Assembly (NCBI GenBank): GCA_963576475.1
Contig: OY754984.1
Location: 22,283,215 to 22,347,214, forward strand
DNA from: Molanna angustata
Taxonomy: Eukaryota > Arthropoda > Insecta > Trichoptera > Molannidae
Reading direction: 5' to 3'
DNA length: 64,000 nt
Part shown: piece after piece, positions 32,010 to 42,342 of the stretch
Layout: every line of letters starts with the position of its first letter
Numbering within the stretch: the stretch's first letter is position 1
Program-made: the position numbers and the translations under genes
The notes under the pieces: generated by a model
Seen by the model: only the letters and a program-made list of their open reading frames with translations
The model's database searches: none
Told to the model about the DNA's origin: nothing

Positions 32010-32405
32010 TCTCTCAATAGATGGCGTTACAACAAAAATAAATAAAAAATAATAAGAATGTTGTTCATAATTTCAAACATAGATGGCTGTAGTAAAAATC
32101 CTTATTTTCAAGCGAAAAGAATTTCAGTATTGCAATATATAGAACTTTCAAAAATTGAATTGATAGGGATCTCATTAAAAAGGCATAATTGGTGAACGTT
32201 GCGCAAGCGCATAAAGTGATCACGTAAGCCAGCCGATGACAGGTCGTAAGCCCTGTAGGTTCCTTGATTTCACGGTTCTCCTACAGTAAATATTCCAACT
32301 TCGTCTCTATTGGGATAATTAAAAATCTGTTAAAAAATATCTTTGACTCCCGACAGGGAAAAAAATCCAATGTTTGCGCATATGCAATAATAAAAATATT
32401 CGATG
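32010..32405 (+). repeat. Family C repeat, fullest copy
   Basis: Order: CAATAGATGGCGTTACAAC, CATAGATGGCTGTAG, GGCATAATTGGTGAACGTTG, CACGTAAGCCAGCCGATGAC, GGTCGTAAGCCCTGTAGG, CCAACTTCGTCTCTATTGGG, GGGAAAAAAATCCAATGTTT and GCGCATATGCAATAATAAAA. Roughly 400 bp, no frame, no obvious inverted ends. The family has at least five representatives here; class unknown. Confidence 0.75.
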
Positions 32406-32697
32406 TTTATTTAAATTAAAATTATCAAAAGGTAATATCATCCCAAACTGTCATACAATAAGCTTCACCAGTACCACCCATTCTGAAAGCTAGCTTTTTA
32501 GGCTTGATGAGGCTTGGGAAAAGATTTTCAAGAATAACAAATATAGAAATGTAGACATGAAAGTTCATGAAGGCTCACATTACAAAATTCTTAAACATCA
32601 ACACTGTCATCAGAAAGTTCCCACTATATGTAGGTATATATAACGGGTACCTATAGTGGGACGATATATAAATTGCTGGTGTTCGGTTACATGATGT

Positions 32698-32800
32698 TTA
32701 TTAGTGCGACTAGCCCGAGAGAATGCTAAATGAGAACTGAATCAGGTTGTGACTGTTGGGGGCTATATATGTATAGGCTACCTCGTATACCCCTACAGAA
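32698..32800 (-). repeat. Family I repeat, copy 2
   Basis: Reverse complement of 15767-15856, ATTAGTGCGACTAGCCCGAG to CCTCGTATACCCCTAC. Confidence 0.7.
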
Positions 32801-32814
32801 TTTTGAAAAATTGG

Positions 32815-32965
32815 TTGATTGGGACAGATCGTACGCCCTGTAGGTGCCATGATTTCTCTGTTCTCCTATTATATTCCAACTTCGTCTTTATTGAGATGTT
32901 AAAAATTTTGACTCCCAACAGAGAAAAAATCCAATGGTTGCTTATATGTAAATATCGAATATTAT
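32815..32965 (+). repeat. Family C repeat, 3' part
   Basis: CGTACGCCCTGTAGGTGCC, CCAACTTCGTCTTTATTGAG and GAAAAAATCCAATGGTTGC in the same order as the 32 kb copy. Confidence 0.75.
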
Positions 32966-33063
32966 GTTATATTATTTTGTCTATGTTTATGGTATTGATG
33001 TCGTAGAACTCCATATTAGGAGCTCTGAATTCAAATGAATAGATTCTAGTTCTACATATGTAT

Positions 33064-33135
33064 AATGATGATGATGATATACACTTCCTTTCAATTGGCG
33101 AGTTTATTAGCCATGTGTTTTTCCTATTTACAGGA
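33064..33135 (-). mobile_element. Possible SINE S2 remnant
   Basis: On the minus strand CACATGGCTAATAAACTCGC and CAATTGAAAGGAAGTGTATA parallel the S2 3' part (GGCAATAAACTCGCCACTTG). Short and decayed. Confidence 0.35.
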
Positions 33136-33517
33136 CAACTGCTTTGGATCACAAGTATGTTTATATAGATAAGGGCCTTGTCAGCCGAAATAATCGTCAT
33201 GTATAATTAAGAAATACATATGTGGAATGAGTATCTGCAGTGCTACTTGTGAAACTGATTATGACTAGATCAGACTTTAGAAATCTTTTAGATTAAAATT
33301 TTTTTTTTTTAAATTCAACACAGACAGTGTTTGCTGGTATGAGTGTTGACATACATTTTCGTTTATATTGACATTTTGTTACTTGATTATTACATGTTAT
33401 ACAATGTGGTGAACAATAACATTAAATTGAAAATTCAACCATAGTGGAGCCCAAAACAGTTAGCCGGGAATACAGGAAAATCTATTTGTAAGCACTATCA
33501 TGCAGTATGTGTTGTTT

Positions 33518-33890
33518 TCACTTTTTTTTTTTGAAAAAATGGAGTTTTTGGCAGTGCTTAATGTCATCTGGTAGTTGATTGTACAAATTAATGCTGGTGG
33601 ATAATAGTCCTTTGTTAAGTCTGTCTGTTCTATTGCTAATGTTTCTTAGGTTGTTTCTTTGTCTAGTGTCATAGTTATGTATGTCACTAACAGTTTCCAG
33701 GAGTGTGTTGTGTTTAAGTAAGTCATGTTTGATTTTATAAATGTACATTTTTTTTTAATTAAATAATTATATGTATACAAAAATACATGTATGTCATAGT
33801 TATGTATGTCACAAACAGTTTCCAGGAGTGTGTTGTGTTTAAGTAAGTCATGTTTGATTTTATAAATGTACATTATTTTTAATTAAATAA
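33518..33890 (-). pseudogene. LINE pol C-terminal fragment with a local duplication
   Basis: Reverse frame YIYKIKHDLLKHNTLLETVS, DIHNYDTRQRNNLRNISNRT and LYNQLPDDIKHCQKLHFFKK is the terminus of a CR1-group pol. The first ~85 bp (from ATGTACATTT to GTCATAGTTATG) occur twice, about 128 bp apart (33669-33750 and 33797-33873), separated by AATTAAATAATTATATGTAT. The duplication lies within the coding relic. Confidence 0.75.
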
Positions 33891-34792
33891 TTATATGTAG
33901 GTATACATAAATACATGCCGATTTCATTCAAGGACGATTTGTGTCATTTGACAACATGAGAATTTTTATTTAAAAACAATCAAAAAACAAAACGAAAAAC
34001 AGTTTAAAAAAGGCAAACAACACCTAAAAATACCATGTTTTTTTCACGAATTTTAAAATTTATTTCAAGTAATTGCAAGAATCTGCAATACAACTTTTCA
34101 AAAGTGGAAACTGCACTTCGGTAATGTAATCACGAAGAGATTGATAATCGTATCGATCGTATCGAAAAGATAAAGATTACGATACACTTTTAAAATTAAG
34201 ACCGAGTAAAAACAGCCCTACAGTTGATTTAATTTTAAAAAACCCTAACAATATTCTACTTTACGGTGTGTCGTGCGAGGTTTATTAAAAGGGTTGGCCC
34301 AAAGATTATGTATTTTTATTATATCTAATTATTTATTATACACATAGCGAAGGTATATTAAGTGCGGGCATCTGTATAAATGTATTAAATTACTGAAACA
34401 ATGAAAAGTATTCTAAGAGTGACCTTTTTTGGGGGGTAGAAAAGTCCTTTGTTGTTTCAGAAACACACACACACACCCCACCAGGGTACTTTATGGAAGA
34501 AGGAACAGGATGTTTATAAAAAGGACACCTTATTGATATACAAGGAGAGGGACGCGATTAAAAGAGGAATTTTAATTGCAGTATTATTATCATACGGTAT
34601 GTAATTAAATTTTATGTGTGTACTACGGCGACATAAAAATGTCAAACATTTTGTTAAAAGAAAAATAGAAAAGAAAACCAGCTAAAACATTACAGCACCA
34701 TCACCCTCTGTCTCAATTAAAAATATCTACATTGTAGAGCTTACCAAGCGAAGGAAGACGGATGATGTCAAAACATACAATCATGCCATTTC
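33891..34792. other. No gene seen
   Basis: AT-rich. A small palindrome CGTATCGATCGTATCG lies at 34159-34174. (AC)6 lies at 34463-34476. Confidence 0.35.
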
Positions 34793-35370
34793 CATATTTA
34801 TTTATTATTTCCATCAACGGCTAAATAGCCTTTTACAAGTACATATAAAATGAAATAGTACAAACACGTTTAATCCATACAATAATATAATAAAATGAAA
34901 ACAAAAAGAGATATAAAGGTACATGTACGAAATACCTATCAGAATATTTATTGCATAATATATCTAAACCTTTTTAAATAAATGATACCAAAAACAAAAA
35001 GAAACAAAATAAATAGCATAAATAAATTATATACCTAGGTATAAATTAAATTCAAAAGTGTCATTAAAAAAGAATGAAACTTAAAAAAAACAGTTGAAAA
35101 ATAAGCCATGAAACAAAATATAAAAAGAGTTGCCTAAAAATATATATACATCCATACAATATGCAATACACAAAATATATATGTAAATGCTGAAACAAAA
35201 ATTATATAAATAATAAAAAAAAAGAATATAAATCACCATTAAACAACAAAGTAACGTAAAAATAGATTACAAGATAGATAGAAAAAGAGTACCTATACAA
35301 GTTAAAAGAGAGTCCCATACAATATACCATAAATTCAAAATAAAAAAGTAAAAAAAAATCAAAATAAAAT
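34793..35370 (-). mobile_element. LINE family G 3' end and A-rich body
   Basis: Left edge TTTATTTATTATTTCC is the reverse of an AAATAAATAAA tail. Next come CAACGGCTAAATAGCCTTTT, a hairpin GGCTA/TAGCC, and GTACATATAAAATGAAATAG. The same ending is on the plus strand at 36765-36825 and inside the mariner at 46302-46370. The remaining ~500 bp are A-rich on this strand and non-coding. Confidence 0.55.
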
Positions 35371-35378
35371 AATTTGGG

Positions 35379-35560
35379 GTAGGCAGTAAGAAACGAACGT
35401 CAGACTCCTCTCGAATTCGCTAAATTCACGTCCATGCATCGTCTCATCCACGCTATTTTATCATTTTTACTTCTAACCTCTCCGTCCTTTGCATTCCAAT
35501 CTTTGCATATTTTCCTTGACTGACCTCTAACCTTCATTTTTTTCTATTGTCAGCCTTAGT
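35379..35560 (-). pseudogene. RTE-like LINE C-terminal scrap
   Basis: On the minus strand AGCGTGGATGAGACGATGCA (protein pattern W M R R C M D V) leads to CTTACTGCCTACCCC. It matches the final ~60 codons of the 22.9-24.9 kb family. Frame broken. Confidence 0.65.
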
Positions 35561-36109
35561 GCGGTTCGGACGGTCGAAGTTTTCGACGGGTTTTTCAACG
35601 AGGTGGGAAAAAAATAGAACGTGTTCTATTATCTTAAAACAGGAATCTGTGAAATTATTCGTTACCGACGAGTCAAAATGGCTGCCGATTGTGTTGTGTT
35701 GACTTTGACGTGTGACGTTTTCGGTACCTTTTGTTTATTTTTATTCATCTGTCGACCAAAATCCTGAGAAATGCAAAGTCAAACGAAGGAAACGTGAGAA
35801 GATAAAACACTGAAGAACGAAACGTGGAACAAGCGAATTTCCATCGAAAACGAGTGGATTGTGGCCAACACTAAACTCTCCACACCATAGTAAGCTTTAA
35901 TTTTTTTTATTGAAATGTTGACAATCTCTTAATGCATTTTTATGATGTACATTTTTATTAGATACTTAAACAAATATAAGATTTCCAGAGGACAAAATAT
36001 TTTTTATAATACACCAAACACACAAAAACACTGTCACAAAACTCAGAGTATGCACTTTCTACATGATACCTGTTGAGAATTTTTAAGTAAAATTGCATTA
36101 CTAGCAAGA

Positions 36110-36212
36110 TGAGTAAGTATGAGACAGTGTAACAATGTTGATGAGGCGATGTATATGTGTCAAGATAGAAGAATGTTGTGTTCGGCTCTCACTGCCTACC
36201 CCTTGAGGAAGA
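36110..36212 (+). pseudogene. RTE-like LINE 3' scrap
   Basis: ACAATGTTGATGAGGCGATG, TATGTGTCAAGATAGAAGAA and CTCTCACTGCCTACCCC match 6075-6150 of another copy. About 100 bp. Confidence 0.65.
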
Positions 36213-36469
36213 TAGAAGTGGAGAGTAAAAAATACACTTGTCTCTAGAGACAAATACAATATCAATATTATTTTGATCACTCCATTTTCCCGTACAGACG
36301 ATATTTAATTTTTATTATTAAAATGGAGTTCCACTCTCAATAAATTAAATATTATTATTTTATTTTTGTCATATACATTTTTCATACAAATATGTAATTT
36401 TTTTATCATTGGTCAAGTGGATTTTGTGATCTCGAAGAAAGACACACAAATATAAACGGACACTAACAC

Positions 36470-36830
36470 TTTTTTTTTTTTTTTAGAGAAACAACTTGTG
36501 ATATTTTCAGTGCGGATTTGTATATTTTCGATTGTAAAATGTTCATTTTTTTGTATATCTTTTTTGTTTATTTATATGCAAATTTACATGACACCTTTTC
36601 TACTGTTTTTTTTATTTATAATAATTTTTATTTAATGTTTTAATTTATTTTGAGTCCATTTGTATACCTTGCTTATAGGTATCAGTTATTTTTTTTTATT
36701 CTTGAATTTATTGTTTAACTATTAAGGTATGTATTCTATATATTTTTATCATCAAGAAGTAATTTTATGTATGTATGTAAAAGGCTATTTATGCCGTTTA
36801 TAAATAAATTAATAAATAAACAATTTTGAA
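36470..36830 (+). mobile_element. LINE family G 3' UTR and tail
   Basis: T-rich stretch ending GTAAAAGGCTATTTATGCCG, a GGC/GCC hairpin, then TTTATAAATAAATTAATAAA. It is the plus-strand counterpart of 34793-34850. No coding part remains. 36831-37150 holds nothing recognisable. Confidence 0.5.
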
Positions 36831-37149
36831 GTCTTTAAGAAGTTCTGTCTTAGTTATGGCGCCTTACTATTGTTAGATTCCCAGTAGGTTAATATTTTAC
36901 AGAGATCTTAGTCATACCCCTGATGTTTCTTATTTAAAAAGATCTGAAGTCCACGAGTGTGAATCCTCCATTCACATTAGTCGATTATTCTTTTGCACTA
37001 TGATGCCGAGATCGCTAATCTAGAGGGCTCCATCATGAGCTACTTTTCGTGCAATGCATTTTTTTCTTGTCGTTCATTCAGTGTTCAGTGTTGGTGGGAG
37101 TAGCAAAAGAAAATACCAAAATAATACATAAATCCCTTTCCAGATGAAC

Positions 37150-37540
37150 AATTCTCTCATTGTGCGTCGTGCGGAGCTCTCAAAAACTTGTGTGTTTTCA
37201 CACTGGTAACTGTATGGCGTCCTTCCATTGTCCGGGCGTCTATTTCGGTCCGATACAATTATCCTTTTTCACCGATAGTACCCTCGTTAAGTTTTACTGA
37301 TCACCAAAGTTGACTGTGCATTATCCTGACATCGGACAGGAAGTTTAGTCTCGGACCCCCATTTGCGGCCGGACTATGACTACTGTCGGGTGGGAGGATG
37401 TTTCGAATTGGGATCGTGGGAATATCGGACCCGGCACTAAAATTGAGCCGAATGACCTCACGCTTATCACTGGCCAACCTCGATCCGGCCCAAGTTTATA
37501 GAACGACTCTATACATTAGGGCTGCCACAATTTTCGGATT
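37150..37540. other. GC-richer unique island
   Basis: GTGCGTCGTGCGGAGCTCTC, GTCCGGGCGTCTATTTCGGT, GACCCCCATTTGCGGCCGGA, ACTGTCGGGTGGGAGGATGT and CCAACCTCGATCCGGCCC make a ~350-bp block near balanced composition with no repeat copy elsewhere and no long frame. Candidate conserved non-coding sequence. Confidence 0.4.
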
Positions 37541-37726
37541 ACCGAGATCCCCCCCCCCCATTTATCGAAATTCATAGTTCTATTTATTTATTTTATTGAG
37601 CACTGACACAGGCAGGAATGCCTAACTATTTCTGCGCATTATAGTTATAAATAGTAAGGTACATATAATGAGTTTTGTATGTACATAGGTATACAGAAGG
37701 TGCAGTGTCTATTTTATATATCAGAT

Positions 37727-37905
37727 GGGTCGATGGCAGAGCGGTTAGCGCGCTGGGCTTGTAATCCAGTGGTCGCGAGTTCGAAACCTGCCTCGACCGA
37801 TTTCGTTCACCTATAGCACAAGCATTTATGCTTATTTTAGAGGACGAAAATGTATATGTACTTGTTTAACAAGGACATATTCATTTTTAAAAAATATATA
37901 TATAA
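37727..37905 (+). mobile_element. tRNA-Thr-derived SINE S1
   Basis: AGATGGGTCGATGGCAGAGC begins a tRNA-like head: A box TGGCAGAGCGG, anticodon stem CTGGG/TCCAG with loop CTTGTAA (TGT, threonine type), B box AGTTCGAAACC. The T stem is mispaired and the body continues CGATTTCGTTCACCTATAGC, AAGCATTTATGCTT, GTACTTGTTTAACAAGGACA and a T/A tail. Five copies with the same body exist, so it is a SINE and not a gene. Confidence 0.9.
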
Positions 37906-37939
37906 TATATTTTTAAAAATATATAAATAAAAAAATATA

Positions 37940-38123
37940 TTTTTTTTAATAAAAATGAATATGTCCTTATTAGACAAGTACATATACATCTTCCTACGTT
38001 CCCTAAAATATGCAAATAAATGCTTGTGCTATAGGTGAACGAAATAGGTCGAGGCAGGATTCGAACTCGCGACCACTGGATTACTAACCCAGCGCGCTAA
38101 CTGCTCTGCCACCGACCCATCTA
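37940..38123 (-). mobile_element. tRNA-Thr-derived SINE S1, inverted partner
   Basis: Reverse complement of the same SINE, head at 38122. Loop TTAGTAA gives AGT, again threonine type. It is tail-to-tail with the copy at 37727, separated by an A/T-rich stretch, so the pair forms a ~395-bp inverted repeat. Confidence 0.9.
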
Positions 38124-38224
38124 AATTCATTCAAATTATAAAACCATTTTTCAACTCCAATATTGCTGAAATTTCTTTCCCAGTCCAATCCTACTGAAAT
38201 TTCAAACCACATTCCTTTACATTA

Positions 38225-38300
38225 TTTGAGACTGAAGAGACAGTAAGGACTGAAGGGAAGGGACGGATGGAGGAAATGAAGAGACGGAGGGGACTGTTTT
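38225..38300. repeat. Purine-rich minisatellite scrap
   Basis: GACTGAAGAGACAGTAAGGA, CTGAAGGGAAGGGACGGATG and GAAGAGACGGAGGGGACTG are the reverse complement in style of the 4455-4720 minisatellite. Confidence 0.5.
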
Positions 38301-38667
38301 AAAAAAACTAACTTATTTTTGTTAATATTTAATTATCGTATTGGATATTTTATACTCATTCTGAATTTATCATGACAAATAAACTGTTCAAAATTACGAA
38401 AATGATTTTCTTGATACGTTGGCATATTGCTTCACAATTACTCTCTCGAGCAATGCCGGGCATAAAAAAACTAGTTATTAATAATTAAACAGATAGTCTT
38501 ATTAGTTAGCCATTTTATTATACTTTTTAACATAATGATTATTATTTCATTTTGTTGGTTTTGCCTAGAGTAAGTTGTTTTACGTAACCACGTTAAAAAA
38601 AAAACATTTCCGTTGCACTTTGACGTATGGCAGCCCTACTCTCCATACAACTATATGAAGAGAGAAT

Positions 38668-38682
38668 GGGTCAGTTTGACCC
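38668..38682. promoter_or_regulatory. IR3 palindrome GGGTCA-GTT-TGACCC
   Basis: Perfect 6-bp half-sites spaced by three bases, the geometry bound by some nuclear receptors. A pair of similar sites is at 40974-41009. It may alternatively be part of a transposon end. No experimental support. Confidence 0.3.
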
Positions 38683-38934
38683 TTGTACAAATACGTTAGT
38701 TCTGATGTTTTACTTGTAATTATTATCGAAGGGGTGGCTGTTGGGGTAGTCAGTGTATTAATCCGGAGAATAAATTAATATCTTCCTATTCCATTGGATA
38801 AACTTGGATATTCTTTTATTATTTGCTATATTGTGACAAACAATTTGTTTGTTTGTTTTCGAAAATATAAGTATAAAGATGTGTCAAATGAAAAAAAAAA
38901 GATTCATTACAGTTGAATTTCACTGTACCGTATT

Positions 38935-39400
38935 GTACCTACTGCTTCTCGGACAAGCTACATGTACTATGTCAAATATCAATTTAACACACACCCAATA
39001 ACAAATTTTCACATTCTGATATAATTTTTATTACTGTTCTGAATATGAGTCATTTATAAAATTGGTGCTTAAAATTGTTTTTTTTAATGTTATTTTTATT
39101 TTGTTGTTTTAAATGTCTCTCTCTTTTCTAGATTGCAAACCCCTCCCAACGCTACGTAGTGCGCTTCTTCGGAAGAGTAAAATGGACCCAAATCCTAATA
39201 GCTGGCGTCACCTACGTAGACATGTTAAAAAAAAAATGTAATAAATTTACCAATAGCTAGGCAGTTGCTTCAGAACAGATTTATTCTAGTGAAGCAGCTA
39301 TCTTATACTTGTTAAATGTGTAGTTTTATGATTCAATAAATAAATTAAATAAACAAATAAAATAAATTTATAGTCTCACAGATCCAAACTGAAATCAAAA
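38935..39400 (-). mobile_element. SINE S3, second copy, interrupted
   Basis: 38945-39020 (CTTCTCGGACAAGCTACATG, TATGTCAAATATCAATTTAA, CACACCCAATAACAA) matches the 3' part of S3 at 10480-10555. TAGTCTCACAGATCCAAACT at 39371 continues it. About 330 bp between, including family F (39121-39230) and an AATAAATAAATTAAATAAA tail at 39337-39360, look like a later insertion. Confidence 0.5.
39121..39230 (+). repeat. Family F segment, copy 2 (coding-like)
   Basis: CTCTTTTCTAGATTGCAAAC looks like a pyrimidine tract and AG acceptor. The following frame reads LDCKPLPTLRSALLRKSKMD, PNPNSWRHLRRHV. Matches 28807-28920 on the other strand. Confidence 0.6.
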
Positions 39401-39724
39401 TCAAAAAATGCTAATTTTTCTGACAGAAAGCTCTATTTGGCAGTTTCAGTTAAGTTTCAGCTAGTCAGCCGTTTGTACTTTATGATGTCTCCAAGGGTTT
39501 TTTGAAGGAGCCGAAATCAATCTATATGAGCAAAATTAATATATAAGATTTGACATTTATAAAAAAATTCATTTCGTTTCCTGTATGTTTCATTTGTTAA
39601 ATTAATAATCGGCTCATTTTATTGTAAATTTGATTAAAAACAAAGTATTAAGTGCGACTTTTATGTACATTTCAAAATATTTTCTTTTCGACCTGAAACT
39701 CCATCAGAATAATCAACTCGCTTA

Positions 39725-40290
39725 TAAACACACTCACACGCCTCCGTTTTACAATTTTCACCGTTGTTCAAGTCCATTTCTTCGTCGTGATGAGTCTGAT
39801 GGGTGTACGAGGATAGGGGGGGGGGAGGGAATAATGGGGTGTTGGGGATCGGGAAACAGGGGAGGGGGAGGTACTCAATATAGAGGCTGTAGTAGTAGAA
39901 TCCGAGCGGTCAATAGAATTTGTGTAGTGTGAAATTCGGGCGGAATTAATGATGTGGGACGGTTCCGAAATAGTCGGTAGCCAGGGGGGTGGGGGTCAAA
40001 TGGGGTTATTATGTCCGGCAAAGGTAGTGGCCGTATGAGGGGGGTAGTTGGACGATTGGGGGGGATTGTGGGAGAGGGGGTGAGGGACAGAGATGGTCCC
40101 CAGTGAATGCTGCGGCCCTTTTATATACGGAAGGATTATTGAGACGTCCGTCGAATGATACTCGGTAATCTTAAAATGGGGAAAATTTTGATATTGGTGC
40201 TGTGGTCGACACTGTGTTTCCCACTCAACCAACCTTTTATATAATATGTACATTGATTTTATTACATTCCTGCTATGGACAAAATTCATG
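39725..40290. other. G-rich unique island
   Basis: G runs at 39817-39829, 39983-39998, 40036-40043 and 40057-40081 (for example GATTGGGGGGGATTGTGGGA) with CGGGCGGAATTAATGATG and CGGAAGGATTATTGAGACGT. No repeat copy and no coding frame. Could fold as G-quadruplexes or be a conserved non-coding block. Confidence 0.4.
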
Positions 40291-40684
40291 CATAGAAGCC
40301 AGCCTAATTTGTTTACTTTAGTCTTATAGTTAAGTAATTGAGTACAGACGATAAAACTAAGCCTGAAAAATAAGAGGTTGAAAATGTTTTATCAATTAAT
40401 CAAATAGTAGATGTAATAATTACATTTGGAGTAAAGGATTTATTTAAAAAATCTTGAAAGAATTCTTGTTCTTGAATATTTTTTTACTCGGCTTAGATTA
40501 ATAGTTTTTTTTTGTCGGTTCGTTATATTAATCGAATTCAATATACTAAGATTTAAAATTAAACTTCGCAAGCAAGTATGCAGGTGCTTTTGAAACATGC
40601 ATTTTGCATAAAAATATTCTCTGATGATATTCACAAAAATCTGTCATGAACACTGAGATAAAAATCTTCTCGAAAAGCAAAAAT

Positions 40685-40872
40685 CTTTTGGCTTCTGTGC
40701 GAGCGTCCTGGGTTCGATCCCCAGCAGAGGAGAAACTTATTTAAATTCATTTCTCATGAAAATATTGCTTCTCTGGGCTGGAAACACTGGTTAGTTGGAA
40801 GAAATTACCATACGGCAATAAACTCGCAACTAGCGCAGGGTGCAAAGAAGTTTTTATTAATATCCTCAAAAA
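40685..40872 (+). mobile_element. SINE S2, best-preserved copy
   Basis: CGAGCGTCCTGGGTTCGATC holds the B box GGTTCGATCCC. CAGCAGAGGAGAAACTTATT, CTCTGGGCTGGAAACACTGG, TTAGTTGGAAGAAATTACCA and ACGGCAATAAACTCGCAACT follow. The end is the CR1-like LINE 3' hairpin region. No A box is clear. Confidence 0.75.
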
Positions 40873-40973
40873 TAAACGCTATTTTGTATCGAAATATTGG
40901 CTTATGAACTATAATTTTTTTGGGTGACTTCTTAACTCAAATTTTACTTTGTTTTGTCTTTCCGACATGCTCG

Positions 40974-41009
40974 GGTCATTTTGACCCATTATGGGTCACA
41001 TTGACCCAA
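40974..41009. promoter_or_regulatory. Two tandem IR3 palindromes
   Basis: GGGTCA-TTT-TGACCC (40974-40988) and GGGTCA-CAT-TGACCC (40995-41009) stand 6 bp apart in unique DNA. They could be nuclear-receptor-type sites or subterminal repeats of a lost transposon. 41010-41690 holds nothing else. Confidence 0.3.
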
Positions 41010-41694
41010 CGTAAAAAAAAAACAGTATTGGCTTACTTATTATTAATTTATCCATTTATTTGACTTATCAATACTTTGCGGTTAATCTGTTTCATTGTCA
41101 TGTGTATCTCTAATATCTAGCCGCAAGTAAAGAAACATCTACTAATCTAGGTGGTAATGTCAATATAAACGAGGGTTAGGAGAATGGATGTCAAAGGGTG
41201 TAGTGCTGGGAGGGTCAGACCTAAAGTGACCGGACATTCAAGTGGGCTTAATGGGAAAACTTGGTGTTTGGTCTATGAGAGGCTGTAACTACACAATATA
41301 TTTATATACTACATACTCCGATAACTGATTGCTGTTTAAGAACTTTCGTGTCAAGTGAATAGACTGAGCAATCGAATGCTCACCATCCCCGATAGACATG
41401 GTGACTATTAGGATCTTAACTTAGGTTCTATCCATTTGTAAACACAACGACTACTTGTTAATGTTTTTTAATACTAAGCAATAAAACACATAGCAAATAT
41501 AATGCTAAAGAAATACGCAAAATACGTTAATTTTCCGAAAAACTTTCGGCGAACATCTCAATTGAACGCAAAAAATATGAGAACCTACCAAACTCAACAC
41601 CGAAACATACAATAATGGAAGAAGAAATAAAAGTTAAAGTATTGAAAGATAGTATTAAGGGGACCATTGATTAGAAATCTGTAGATAAATATAG

Positions 41695-42155
41695 TTTGCT
41701 CTATAGTTTGATGCATAATCTTCTTACAAATTGTATCAAACAATGTCGTCACTATATTCAAATTTTACAAAAAATGTCAGAAAGATTTGAGATGTAGATA
41801 CCTACTGCAATATATGTATATATTATAGTTGGGGTGTTTCGAAATTTTACGATATTTTTAGAAAAAATATTTATTTTTCTACATATTTATGTGTTAAGTA
41901 CCTATATTTCCATTCTTTTAAATATCGCAAAACGCCGATACGCCCGAACAAGATAATTAGATTTTTTTAATAAAAAAAACTTGTTCATTATACATCTCAA
42001 ACTTTTTGTAACAATTTTTGTAAAAATTAAATTAAGTGATAACATCGTTTCATACAATTCGTATGGCAGAATACACATTATCATAGTTTGATACTTAATT
42101 TTCATACTTTCTCCTCAAGCTGTCTACCTATTCGGGGTAGGAAAAAAGAATTGAA
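41695..42155. repeat. Inverted pair of family A middle segments
   Basis: 41720-41880 (TATCAAACAATGTCGTCACT, TAGTTGGGGTGTTTCG) is in the plus orientation. 41900-42150 (TCGCAAAACGCCGATACGCC, GTGATAACATCGTTTCATAC, TTCGGGGTAGGAAAAAAG) is in the minus orientation. Neither has the terminal ATCCAACTGTCGAT. The two arms face each other. Confidence 0.7.
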
Positions 42156-42246
42156 TTCCAAAACTGTATAAGAAAACAAAATATTTTGATATTTTATTTT
42201 ATTTGAGTTCAAATAAAATATTTTGTTTTCTTATACAGTTTTGGAA
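42156..42246. repeat. Perfect 32-bp inverted repeat, 27-nt loop
   Basis: Left arm 42156-42187 starts TTCCAAAACTGTATAAGAAA; right arm 42215-42246 ends TTATACAGTTTTGGAA. All 32 positions pair. It lies between the A7 inverted pair and copy A4. Confidence 0.95.
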
Positions 42247-42342
42247 TACAATCCTTTTTTAATACAAACTAATCAAAACTTAATATACTTAATCAATAAT
42301 TTTTATTTAAGGTTTTATAGTTTGGTACGATTATTATTTATT

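Noticed and set aside
37729..37801. Functional tRNA-Thr gene
   Set aside because: The same tRNA-like head occurs five times with an identical non-tRNA body; the T stem is mispaired. It is a SINE head.
39728..40290. Coding gene in the G-rich island
   Set aside because: Frames are short, low in complexity and lack any recognisable motif.
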